DNA from: Rathayibacter tritici
GTDB lineage: Bacteria; Actinomycetota; Actinomycetes; Actinomycetales; Microbacteriaceae
DNA length: 64,000 bases
Assembly (NCBI RefSeq): GCF_002932875.1
Contig: NZ_PSWS01000054.1
Coordinates: 1-64,000 of the forward strand
Direction: 5' to 3'
Part shown: positions 44,960 to 53,660 of the stretch, in pieces
How positions within the stretch are numbered: position 1 is the stretch's first letter
Layout: each line of letters begins with the position of its first letter
The notes under the pieces: generated by a model
Seen by the model: the letters and a program-made list of their open reading frames with translations, nothing else
The model's database searches: none
What the model was told of the DNA's origin: nothing
Made by a program: the position numbers and the translations under genes

Positions 44960-46369
44960 GTGAACGAACTCCTGGATCCGCTCCTGCTCTCACGGTGGCA
45001 GTTCGGTCTGACGACGATCTACCACTTCCTGTTCGTCCCGCTCACGATCGGGATGGCGCTCACTGTCGCGATCTTCCAGACCTGCTGGGTGCGCACGGGG
45101 AAGGTGCACTACCTCCAGCTGACGAAATTCTTCGGGAAGCTCTTTCTGATCAACTTCGCGATGGGCGTGGTGACCGGGATTGTTCAGGAGTTCCAGTTCG
45201 GGATGAACTGGAGCGACTACTCCCGCTTCGTCGGCGACGTCTTCGGCGCGCCACTCGCCTTCGAAGGCCTGCTCGCCTTCTTCCTCGAGGCGACCTTCAT
45301 CGGCCTCTGGATCTTCGGTTGGGACAAGCTGCCCGAGAAACTGCACCTGGCGACCATCTGGTTGACCACCCTCGGCACGACTCTCTCGGCCTACTTCATC
45401 ATCGCGGCGAACGCTTTCATGCAGAATCCAGTCGGGTTCCGCATCAACGAGTCCAAGGGCCGCGCAGAGCTCACCGATATCTGGGCACTCCTGACGAATA
45501 AGGTCGCGCTCGCCGCCTTCCCGCACACGATCTTCGCCTGCTTCATGGTGTCGGCGGCCGTGATTATCAGCGTCGCGGCCTACCACCTCTCGCGCAACCA
45601 GCACCTCGAGACCATGCGGCCCGCCCTGACCTTCGGCGCCTGGATGATGGTGATCAGCGGCGGGCTGACCCTGGTCACGGGCGACTCGCTCGGCCTCGCG
45701 ATGGTCGACACTCAGCCGATGAAGATGGCGTCGGCGGAGGCGCTCTACCGCACGTCCACGGGTATCGACGCCTCGTTCTCGGTGTTCACTTGGGGTACCC
45801 CCGACGGATCGAGCGAGCTGTTCTCGATCCGCATTCCGTACCTGCTCTCCTTCCTCTCGACGCACACCTTCACCGGCACTGTGGAGGGCATCAACGATCT
45901 TCAGGCGCAGTACACCGAGGTCTACGGACCCGGCGACTACACCCCGATCATCTGGGTCACTTACTGGTCGTTCCGCTGGATGATGGCACTCGGCGTCCTC
46001 GCGATCGGGGTCGCAGCTGCCGACCTCTGGTTCACGCGGAAGGGCCGTGAGCCCAAGCAGTGGATGTGGAAGGTCGCGATCTGGGCCGCCCCGCTACCGC
46101 TGATGGCGATGATCGTCGGCTGGGTCTTCACCGAGATGGGCCGCCAGCCGTGGCTCGTGTTCGGGCTGCTGAAGACCGCCGACGGCGTCTCGCCCGGAGT
46201 GAGTGGACTCGAGGTCCTGATCTCGCTACTCGCCTTCACCGCGATCTACGGCACGCTCGCCGTGGTCGAGTTCCGCCTGATCAAACGGGCCGCGCAGGCC
46301 GGCCCCGACGACGCTCCCGAAGTCGACGAGGAAAGCGGTCGCCCGCAGCTCGTCGGCACCGTCTACTAG
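44960..46369 (+). CDS. cydA: Cytochrome bd oxidase subunit I
   Basis: Quinol-oxidising subunit of the high-affinity terminal oxidase, in the cytoplasmic membrane. The 469-residue protein has the heme-ligand region SRWQFGLTTIYHFLFVP with His22, a second His in AFPHTIFACFMVS, and the quinol/heme region YWSFRWMMALG with the conserved Arg-Trp-Met. The quinol loop is short, as in many actinobacteria. GTG at 44960. First of four genes (cydA, cydB, cydD, cydC) running the same way with gaps of at most 17 bases. Confidence 0.95.
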   Translation: MNELLDPLLLSRWQFGLTTIYHFLFVPLTIGMALTVAIFQTCWVRTGKVHYLQLTKFFGKLFLINFAMGVVTGIVQEFQFGMNWSDYSRFVGDVFGAPLAFEGLLAFFLEATFIGLWIFGWDKLPEKLHLATIWLTTLGTTLSAYFIIAANAFMQNPVGFRINESKGRAELTDIWALLTNKVALAAFPHTIFACFMVSAAVIISVAAYHLSRNQHLETMRPALTFGAWMMVISGGLTLVTGDSLGLAMVDTQPMKMASAEALYRTSTGIDASFSVFTWGTPDGSSELFSIRIPYLLSFLSTHTFTGTVEGINDLQAQYTEVYGPGDYTPIIWVTYWSFRWMMALGVLAIGVAAADLWFTRKGREPKQWMWKVAIWAAPLPLMAMIVGWVFTEMGRQPWLVFGLLKTADGVSPGVSGLEVLISLLAFTAIYGTLAVVEFRLIKRAAQAGPDDAPEVDEESGRPQLVGTVY

Positions 46370-46379
46370 GAGGCACCTC

Positions 46380-47384
46380 ATGGATCTCGCCGTGCTCTGG
46401 TTCTGGATCGTCGCGTTCTTCTTCATCGGCTACTTCGTTCTCGACGGCTTCGACTTCGGTGTCGGCATGTCGCTTCCGTTCCTCGGTCGCGACGACACCG
46501 ATCGCCGGGTACTGATCAATACGATCGGCCCGGTCTGGGATCTCAACGAGACCTGGGTGATCGTTGCCGGAGCCGCGATGTTCGCGGCGTTCCCGGAGTG
46601 GTACGCCACGCTCTTCAGCGGGTTCTATCTACCGCTGCTGCTTATCCTGCTCGCGCTGATCGCCCGCGGCGTCTCGTTCGAGTATCGGCACCAGCGCCCC
46701 GAGGCAGAGTGGAAGCGGCGATTCGACGCGATGATCGTCGTCGGTTCGGCGGTGCCCGCCTTTCTCTGGGGCGTCGCCTTCGCGAATATCGTGCAGGGCG
46801 TGCCGATGGACGCTGACCACAACTACATCGGCACGGTTCTGGACCTGCTGAACCCCTACGCTCTGCTGGGCGGAGCGACGACACTCCTGCTGTTCTTCAC
46901 GCACGGAGTCGTCTTCGTCGCGCTGAAGACGGAGGGGGAGATCCGGCAGCGGGCTCGCCGGCTGGCGACGCGCGCGGGGCTGCTCGCCGTGGTTGTGGCC
47001 GCCGTCTTCCTCGCCTGGACCAACCTGGGACAGGGCAGCACCGCCTCCTGGATGCTCTCGGCGGGGGCGGCCGTGACCCTCGTCGGTGGCTGGCTCGCTA
47101 TCACCCGGGGCCGGGAGGGACGGGCCTTCGCGCTGCTCGCCGGCACCATCGCGCTGGCGGTGCTCGCCCTCTTCGCGACGCTGTTCCCCGCGGTAATGCC
47201 CGCCTCGAACGACCCCACTTTCGGGCTGACGATCGAGAACGCGTCGAGCACGCCCTATACGCTGACGGTCATGAGTTGGACCGCCCTGGTGTTCGTGCCG
47301 CTCATCGTCGGCTACCAGGCCTGGACCTACTGGATTTTCCGCAAGCGGATCAGCCGGGCGCACATCCCGGTCGACGCGCACTGA
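46380..47384 (+). CDS. cydB: Cytochrome bd oxidase subunit II
   Basis: Partner of CydA, 334 residues, about eight or nine helices. Signatures: FVLDGFDFGVGM, NTIGPVWDLNETWVIVAG and FPEWYATLFSGFYLPL. ATG at 46380, ten bases after the cydA stop, with an aggaggc ribosome-binding sequence in the gap. Confidence 0.95.
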   Translation: MDLAVLWFWIVAFFFIGYFVLDGFDFGVGMSLPFLGRDDTDRRVLINTIGPVWDLNETWVIVAGAAMFAAFPEWYATLFSGFYLPLLLILLALIARGVSFEYRHQRPEAEWKRRFDAMIVVGSAVPAFLWGVAFANIVQGVPMDADHNYIGTVLDLLNPYALLGGATTLLLFFTHGVVFVALKTEGEIRQRARRLATRAGLLAVVVAAVFLAWTNLGQGSTASWMLSAGAAVTLVGGWLAITRGREGRAFALLAGTIALAVLALFATLFPAVMPASNDPTFGLTIENASSTPYTLTVMSWTALVFVPLIVGYQAWTYWIFRKRISRAHIPVDAH

Positions 47385-47401
47385 CCTGAAGCTGCACCAA
47401 C

Positions 47402-49048
47402 GTGAAGCCGCTCGACCCGCGACTGCTGCGCTACGCCCGCGCAGCCCGGGTGTTCCTGCTGCTCGGCGGGGCCCTCGCGCTAGCCCGCACCCTCGCGATC
47501 GTCGCCTTCGCGTGGCTTGTGGCGCAGCTGGTGGCCGGCGCGGTCGATGGGAGAAGCGCCTCGGACCTCGCGCCGCTCCTGGCCGTGCTGCTCGCGGTGG
47601 TCGCTGCACGGGCGGTTCTCGCCTGGGCGGGCGAGGTGAATGCGGTGCGCGGCGGAGTGGGCGCGAAGGCGCAGCTGCGCCAGGCCGTCCTGGCCGCGCT
47701 GGTCGAGCTCGGACCGGCGGGCCGGCGCGAGGGCGGTTCCGGCGGCATCGTTGCGCTGCTCGGCGGCGGGTTGGACGCCCTCGACGGCTACTTCGCCCGC
47801 TACCTGCCGCAGCTGATCGCCACCGCGGTGGCGACTCCGCTGCTGACCCTCGTCGTGTTCTTCGCCGACCCGCTGAGTGCGGTGTTCCTGGTGGTCGCGC
47901 TGCCGCTGATCCCGGTGTTCATGGTGCTGATCGGCTGGGCGACCCAGGCGGTCCAGGCGCGGCAGTGGGAGCGGCTGCAGACGCTGGCCTCCGGCTTCGT
48001 CGACACCGTCGGCGGACTGGCGACCCTCAAGATCTTCGGGCGGGCCGAGCGGCAGGCGGCGCGGATCCGTGCGCTGACCGAGGACTACCGGCGGCACACG
48101 ATGTCCGTGCTGCGAGTGACCTTCGTCAGCGGCTTCGTGCTGGAGCTGGCGGGATCGCTCTCGGTCGCGCTGGTCGCAGTGTCGATCGGGCTCCGCCTCG
48201 TCGACGGCTCGTTGGGACTCGCGGTGGGGTTGTTCGTGCTGGTGCTCGCGCCGGAGGTGTTCCTGCCGGTGCGCCAGGTCGGTGCGGAGTTCCACGCAGC
48301 GGCGGAGGGGGTGCAGGCGGCGGATCGGGCGTTCGTGGTGATCGAGCGCGCGGCGGCGCTGCCCGCTCGCGTAGGCGCCCCGGGATCCCTGGAAGCCCCC
48401 GGAGAGCTGGGGGTACCCGGAGAGCTGGAGCTGCGCGGCCTCGAGGTCGACGACGGACACGGACGGGTGCTCGCTCCCGTCGACGCGGTGCTGCCGGTCG
48501 GCTCGATCACGGTCGTGACCGGGCCGAGCGGATCGGGGAAGTCGACGCTGCTCGCCGCGCTCGCGGGGTTCGTGCCCTTCTCTGGCATGCTACTGCTGGG
48601 CGGGACTCCAGTCGCCGATCTGCGCTCGACGCTCGCCTGGGCGGGCCAGCGAGCCGACCTGTTGCCGGGCACCGTCGCCTCCGCCGTCGAGCTCGGCACG
48701 CTCGCCGCGGATCCCGACCGCGTGCGGCGGGCGCTCTCGATCGCCGGCGCCGACGTCGCTCCGGAGCGCCGCCTGGACGCCGAGGGCACTGGCCTCTCGG
48801 GCGGGCAGAGCGCCCGGGTCGCCGTCGCCCGCGCTGTGCACCGGCTGCTCGAGCGGGACTGCGCCGTGCTCGCCCTTGACGAGCCGACCGCCGCCCTCGA
48901 CGAGAAGTCGGAACAGGCCCTGCTCGCGGGGCTACGGACCCTCGCAGCGCGCGGCACGATCATCGTCGTTGCCAGCCACCGGCCCGCGACCATCGCCGCG
49001 GCCGACACGGTGATCGCCCTCGAGCCGGCGGAGGTGGTCGCGCGATGA
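47402..49048 (+). CDS. cydD: Thiol reductant ABC exporter subunit CydD
   Basis: Half of the CydDC exporter needed for bd oxidase assembly. The 548-residue protein has six N-terminal helices and a C-terminal nucleotide-binding domain: Walker A GPSGSGKSTLL, signature LSGGQSARVAVARAV and Walker B VLALDEPTAALDEKS. GTG at 47402. It overlaps cydC by four bases (ATGA). Confidence 0.93.
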   Translation: MKPLDPRLLRYARAARVFLLLGGALALARTLAIVAFAWLVAQLVAGAVDGRSASDLAPLLAVLLAVVAARAVLAWAGEVNAVRGGVGAKAQLRQAVLAALVELGPAGRREGGSGGIVALLGGGLDALDGYFARYLPQLIATAVATPLLTLVVFFADPLSAVFLVVALPLIPVFMVLIGWATQAVQARQWERLQTLASGFVDTVGGLATLKIFGRAERQAARIRALTEDYRRHTMSVLRVTFVSGFVLELAGSLSVALVAVSIGLRLVDGSLGLAVGLFVLVLAPEVFLPVRQVGAEFHAAAEGVQAADRAFVVIERAAALPARVGAPGSLEAPGELGVPGELELRGLEVDDGHGRVLAPVDAVLPVGSITVVTGPSGSGKSTLLAALAGFVPFSGMLLLGGTPVADLRSTLAWAGQRADLLPGTVASAVELGTLAADPDRVRRALSIAGADVAPERRLDAEGTGLSGGQSARVAVARAVHRLLERDCAVLALDEPTAALDEKSEQALLAGLRTLAARGTIIVVASHRPATIAAADTVIALEPAEVVAR

Positions 49049-50718
49049 AGCGCGCCGACGTCCTCCGCGCCGCGATGCCCGGGCCGCGCCGCTTCCTGCC
49101 CGGGCTCGGCTTCGGTGTGCTCTCCTCCGCCTCCGCGGTGGCGCTGCTGGCCTGCTCAGCCTGGCTGATCGTGCGCGCGGCCGAGCAGCCGCCGATCCTG
49201 TTCCTCTCGATGGCCGTGGTCGGGGTGCGGGCGTTCGCACTCGCGCGGGCCTTCTTCCGGTACCTGGAGCGGCTCGCCGGGCACGACGCGGCGTTCCGTG
49301 CGCTCGCGGAGCTGCGGGTCGGCGTCTACGAGCGTCTGGTGCCGGTCGCACCCGCTGGACTGGGGCGGGTGCGGCGCGGCGACCTGGTCTCCCGCGTGGT
49401 CGCGGACGTCGACGCGCTGCAGGATGTGCCGCTGCGGGTCGTGCAGCCGCTGCTCGTCTCGGCGGTCATCGCGTCGGCCTCGGTGGTCGGGGTGTGGCTG
49501 CTACTGCCGGCGATGGGCGCTGTGCTGCTGGTGCTCCTCTTGGTCGCGTTCGCGGTGGGCGCGGTGGGCGCAGGCACGCTCTCGGCGCAGGCCGACCGCG
49601 AGCTGGCGCCACTGCGGGGAGATCTCGCCGAGCGCCTGAACCTGCTGGTCACTCGGCTCGACGTGCTGATCGCGTTCGACGCGGCCGACGAGGCCCTGGC
49701 GGCGGTCGAGCGGGCGGAGGAGGCGCTCGCGAAAGCGGCGCGCCGGCGGGCGACCTCCACGGGGCTTGCTGCGGCCGTGCTCGCGCTCTGCTCCGGCGGA
49801 GCGGTGTGGGCCGGCCTCGCGCTCGGGATCCCCGCTCTCGGCGATCTCGGCGGACCCGCGCTCGGTGTCGTCGCGCTCGTGCCGCTCGCGGTCTTCGAAG
49901 TCGCCGCCGCGGCTCCGCTCGCCGTCCAGTCCGCGCGCGCGGCGCTCTCCAGCGCCCAGCGCGTGGCTGATCTGGATGCGGAAGCGGCATCGCCGGCGCT
50001 CGCGAGCGACGCCGACGTGGATCCGCTCGCTGCGACGCCCCGGGGCAGTGACATCGTGCTGCGCGACCTGGCGGTGAGCTGGCCCGGCGCCGCTGAGCCC
50101 GCCCTGCGCGGTGTCTCGCTGGAGCTACCGGCCGGTGCACGTGTGCTCGTGACGGGCGGCAGCGGTTCCGGCAAGACCACGCTCGCGCACGCCCTGGTGC
50201 GCTTCCTGGGCTATTCCGGCAGCTATCTCCTGGGCGGAGTCGAGGCACGCACCCTGCCGCAGGCCGAGGTGCGGCGCGTAGTCGGGTTGGTGGAGCAGCA
50301 GCCGTACCTCTTCGACGACACGATCCGGCAGAACCTGCTCTTCGCGCGGCCCGACGCCGATGACGCTGTGCTCGAGGCGATGCTGGAGCGGGTCGGGCTC
50401 GGCTCGTGGCTGGCCGCGCGCGGCGGGCTCGACGCCCGCGTGGGCGAGCGCGGATCGCTCGTCTCGGGCGGGCAGGCACAGCGGATTGCACTGGCCCGCG
50501 CGCTCCTGGCCGGCTTCGGGGTGCTGATACTGGACGAGCCGACCGCGTCAGTGGATGCTCCCGTCGCCGACGCGCTGCTCGCCGATCTGCTGCGGGCGGC
50601 CGAGGGGCGGACAGTGGTGCTGATCGCGCACCGGGTCGCGCCCGGGCTGGTGGTCGACCGGCGGATCCGGGTGGCCGACGGCACTGCAGGCGAGGACGAC
50701 CTGCGCAACGAAGGCTGA
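49045..50718 (+). CDS. cydC: Thiol reductant ABC exporter subunit CydC
   Basis: Second half of the CydDC exporter, 557 residues. Six helices, then a nucleotide-binding domain: Walker A GGSGSGKTTLAHAL, signature LVSGGQAQRIALARAL and Walker B VLILDEPTASVDAP. In many actinobacteria CydC and CydD are fused; here they are separate genes. It ends the operon, 38 bases before the convergent AlkD-like gene. Confidence 0.93.
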   Translation: MKRADVLRAAMPGPRRFLPGLGFGVLSSASAVALLACSAWLIVRAAEQPPILFLSMAVVGVRAFALARAFFRYLERLAGHDAAFRALAELRVGVYERLVPVAPAGLGRVRRGDLVSRVVADVDALQDVPLRVVQPLLVSAVIASASVVGVWLLLPAMGAVLLVLLLVAFAVGAVGAGTLSAQADRELAPLRGDLAERLNLLVTRLDVLIAFDAADEALAAVERAEEALAKAARRRATSTGLAAAVLALCSGGAVWAGLALGIPALGDLGGPALGVVALVPLAVFEVAAAAPLAVQSARAALSSAQRVADLDAEAASPALASDADVDPLAATPRGSDIVLRDLAVSWPGAAEPALRGVSLELPAGARVLVTGGSGSGKTTLAHALVRFLGYSGSYLLGGVEARTLPQAEVRRVVGLVEQQPYLFDDTIRQNLLFARPDADDAVLEAMLERVGLGSWLAARGGLDARVGERGSLVSGGQAQRIALARALLAGFGVLILDEPTASVDAPVADALLADLLRAAEGRTVVLIAHRVAPGLVVDRRIRVADGTAGEDDLRNEG

Positions 50719-50756
50719 GGCGTCCGTACGGGCGTCGCTGCGTCGTGTCGCCCGGA

Positions 50757-51254
50757 TCAGCCTTCGTTCTGCAGATGCCTCGGGCGAGCCAGGGCGGCCG
50801 TGCGCGCCAAGCGCCCGCCCTCTGCTTCCCAGCGGTCCAGGACAGCGTCGGCCCGGCTTCTCGCCGCACCGTCCAGGCCGGCGAGCAGCGGAGCCAGAAC
50901 GTCACGGGCCAGCGGGTCGCTCAGCTCGTCCACCCGCGCATCGCGCACGAAGCCCTCGAGGCGGGTGAGGTCCCCGGCGTGCAGCCAGCCCGCGCAGGAC
51001 TGGAGCACGACGACGGCGGCCAGGCGCGGCTCGAACACCGGCAGATCCCACAGTTCCGAGGAGAGGGCGGTGATCTCGTCGTGCTCGAGCCCACGAAACT
51101 TGTTGAGCGCGTCGCGCACAGTGCCGCGGACGGCCCCGACCGAGGCGCCCGTAGAGTCCAGGCCCGCCCCGAGCCGCTCCCGCACGTCCTGCGCACGCCA
51201 GATGTCGCCCTCGTAGGCCAGGGCTGCTCGGATGAAGTCACCGGGGGCGCTCAC
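50757..51254 (-). CDS. AlkD-like HEAT-repeat protein (DNA alkylation repair family), short
   Basis: A 165-residue all-helical protein. The pattern TVRDALNKFRGLEHDEITAL, SSELWDLPVFEPRLAAVVVL and the helix that follows resembles the HEAT-like repeats at the start of AlkD-type DNA glycosylases. The family usually has about 220-235 residues and conserved aromatic and Asp residues further on; this protein ends before them, so it may be a truncated or structural homologue rather than an active glycosylase. ATG at 51254. Confidence 0.5.
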   Translation of the reverse strand: MSAPGDFIRAALAYEGDIWRAQDVRERLGAGLDSTGASVGAVRGTVRDALNKFRGLEHDEITALSSELWDLPVFEPRLAAVVVLQSCAGWLHAGDLTRLEGFVRDARVDELSDPLARDVLAPLLAGLDGAARSRADAVLDRWEAEGGRLARTAALARPRHLQNEG

Positions 51255-51323
51255 CCCACCATCCTCATCCTCCGCCGTGCTGTCCGGTCCGGGCTCGCGC
51301 GCAGCTTCTCGGCCTTGAGGCTG

Positions 51324-52537
51324 TCAGCGGACGGACCAGACCGCGCGGCGGCTGTCGTACTCGACGAGGTTGCCGTCATCCTGCAGCACGAGCCGGAACG
51401 GACCGGCCGCCGACGCGGGCGGAACTGCCGACCATCCGCTGGTGGTCTCGGTGCCTACGGCCAGCTGCCCGTCGGTGTCGATCGCGAAAAAGGCACCGGA
51501 GCGAGAGGTCTTCGTCGCCCAGAGCGGGCCGTTCTTGCCGTAGAGAACGAAATTGCCGTCGGCCTGCATCACCGCGCGGTAGACGCCGTTGGCCGAGCGG
51601 AGGAAGCTGCCCGCCTCGAGAGAGTTGGCGGCAGAGAGGGTGCTTGAGGGGAAGGCTGCCTGGCTGGTCCAGAGGACGTCGTCGTCCCTGTCCACGAGGA
51701 TCAGCGAGCCGGCGTTGTTGACGCCGAGGCGGAGGTTTCTGCCGGACGTGCCCGAGAACCACTTCACCGATTCGTCCGCGCCGTAGATCACGATGTTGCC
51801 GTCCTTCTGCAGGGCGACCCGGTTGCCCTTGCCGGAGGTGCCGACGCTCCACACGACGCCCTGCGGGCCGTAGCCGACGAAGTTGCCGTCGCTTTGCATC
51901 ACAGCGCGGAACCGGCCGTCGGCCGAGGTCAGCTGGTGGACCGGGCGGAGGTTCTGCTCCGAGAAGAGGGTGTCGGTGACCGGTTCCGGGATGGTGCGGC
52001 GGACGTTGCTCGCCCAGGCGGGGGAGCCGTTCTCGCGGTAGACGACGAGGTTGCCGTCACCCTGGATGATGACCGAGGCGCCGGCCTCATTGGTGGTCGT
52101 CGTGCTCCACACGGCGACGTTCCTCGCGGAGTAGACGACGAGCTCGCCGTTCTTCTGCATCGAGATGTAGGAGCCGCGGCCCTGCGTGCCGGTCGAGAAC
52201 GACGCTCGGCCCTGGGCGTCAGAGGTCACCGCATTGCCGTCGCTCTGCATCCGGAATTCGTACCCGCCTGCTCCGGAGGCGATTTTTTGGCCGGCGGTCA
52301 GCCGCTCACCGCCGACGAGGGCGTCGTAGTAGGTGACGGTCGCACGGGCGCTCTGTTGCGTGGCGTCGGGGGAGTCGCTCGCGGGAGCGAGGTCGGCGGG
52401 GGACTGCTGGGAGGAGGAGAGCGGCTGCTGGGGGTTCTCCGCGGCCAGGGCGGGGGTAGCGCCGAAAGCAGCGCGCTGGTCGCGACGAGAGCGACCAGCC
52501 CGGAGGCGAGGGGGCGGGGGAAGCGGGGATGCGTCAT
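51324..52537 (-). pseudogene. Secreted bulb-type (mannose-binding) lectin protein, frameshifted in its signal peptide
   Basis: About 400 codons. A signal peptide starts at the ATG at 52537 (MTHPRFPRPLASGLVALVAT then SALLSA) but runs out of frame near 52460-52475. In the next frame it continues naturally as GATPALAAENPQQ and then the mature protein. One missing base explains it. The mature part contains many bulb-lectin units with the motif QxDGNxVxY, for example MQSDGNFVGYGP, LQKDGNIVIYGAD, MQADGNFVLYGKN and LQDDGNLVEYDS, three units making one beta-prism. It would bind mannose-rich glycans outside the cell if restored. A sequencing error is possible. Confidence 0.8.
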
Positions 52538-52675
52538 CGCAGGACTTTCTCGAGTGGCCGACGGGGCCGGGAGAGGGGGTACTCGATGCTTGCACGGCGC
52601 GGCGCCCGAGTGCCACCAGAACGGGGGCCCTTCCGTCGGCCGGACGTGGCTTCCGCGCCGCCTGGTGACGTCTCC

Positions 52676-52860
52676 CCGTCCGATTTGCAGGACCGACACT
52701 CACTTCCCCGTCCGATGTGCAGGGGATCCGCGCCCGCCTCGCCGATTCTGGTGGCGGAGAGTGCTCTCGCGTAGAAATCCCCTGCACATCGGACGGTGTC
52801 GGCGAGGCGGTCCCTGCACATCGGACGGCGCGGGCGAAGCAGTCCCTGCACATCGCACCC
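52676..52860. repeat. Cluster of five short repeats with 32-bp spacing
   Basis: The motif CCCTGCACATCGGACGG occurs three times forward (52779-52796, 52811-52828, and 52843-52860 with changes at the end) and twice inverted (52708-52725 exact, 52676-52691 with one change). The forward copies are exactly 32 bases apart and the spacers between them are themselves similar (tgtcggcgaggcgg and cgcgggcgaagcag). The two orientations face each other across about 50 bases. It lies between the lectin start and the 3' end of the pabC-like gene. It is not CRISPR-like, since the spacers are short and related. Confidence 0.75.
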
Positions 52861-52873
52861 GGGGCTCTGAGCC

Positions 52874-53641
52874 TCACCCCTCCGGCAGCGGCCGCCGCAG
52901 CACGTCGAGCCGCCGCCGCCACGCATCCAGGCGCCCCGGCTCCGCGGCGAGCGCCGGCCCGTCCACCCACCGAGTCGCCAGGCGGAGGCCGTGCAGGGCG
53001 TTCGCCGCCCAAACCTCCCGCCCCTCCAGCGACTCGGGTTCGGCCGGGGCCTCGATCACGTCGACGCCGAGCGCCCCGGCGAGCACCGACACCGTGCCGG
53101 CCGTCACGCTGCGCACCCGCGTGCTCGTCACCGGAGGGACGACCAGCGCGTCGCCGAGCCACCACAGGATTGCGCTGCTCGCCCCGTCGACCACCGCGCC
53201 TTCCGCGTCCAGCAGCACCGGTTCATCCGCCCCCGCCGCCCGAGCGCGCGCCCGCAGCAGCTCCAGACGGGCGATGTCCGGTCCCTTCCAGGAGGGGGTG
53301 CGCCGCGGATCCACAGGGCTGGTCCACAGCACCACGGAGCGGCCGAGCGACGGGGCCGGCCGCAGCCGGAGTCGCAGGGCGCCCCCGGAGAGCTCGACGC
53401 GGGGGAACGAGCGACCCGCACGGGGTAGGGCGGCGATCGCTGCGTCGAGGAACAGCTCCACGTCGGGGTGCCCGCCCGCCGAGGCGACGGAGCGGGTGAA
53501 GCGCTCGCGGTGCAGATCGAGTCCGCGCATCCGGCCCTCGTCGACCAGCCAGGAGTCGGCGGCAGCCAGGGGAGCCGCGGGCGGCTGCGCCACGGGGACG
53601 AGCCGGCGCCCGTCCCACTCCTGCACCCGCTCGCCGTCCAC
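52874..53641 (-). CDS. pabC: Class IV aminotransferase (probable aminodeoxychorismate lyase)
   Basis: A 255-residue PLP fold-type IV protein. The N-terminal region has RMRGLDLHRERFTRSV, with the conserved Arg before the substrate loop. The PLP lysine is probably in TPSWKGPD, followed by RARAAGADEPVLLDAEGAVV and ASSAILWWLGDALVVPP, the standard class IV blocks. GTG at 53641. It is head-to-head with pabB, with only 19 bases between the start codons, so PabB's product, aminodeoxychorismate, is its expected substrate. Confidence 0.8.
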   Translation of the reverse strand: MDGERVQEWDGRRLVPVAQPPAAPLAAADSWLVDEGRMRGLDLHRERFTRSVASAGGHPDVELFLDAAIAALPRAGRSFPRVELSGGALRLRLRPAPSLGRSVVLWTSPVDPRRTPSWKGPDIARLELLRARARAAGADEPVLLDAEGAVVDGASSAILWWLGDALVVPPVTSTRVRSVTAGTVSVLAGALGVDVIEAPAEPESLEGREVWAANALHGLRLATRWVDGPALAAEPGRLDAWRRRLDVLRRPLPEG

Positions 53642-53660
53642 GACGGCCTACGCTAGCCCA

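Noticed and set aside
52676-52860. CRISPR array
   Set aside because: Repeats are 18 bases, spacers 14 bases and similar to each other, copies occur in both orientations, and there are no cas genes.
51894-53660. Very long plus-strand frame leading into pabB
   Set aside because: It is antisense to the lectin and pabC-like genes and Arg/Ser-rich; PabB similarity starts at the GTG at 53661.
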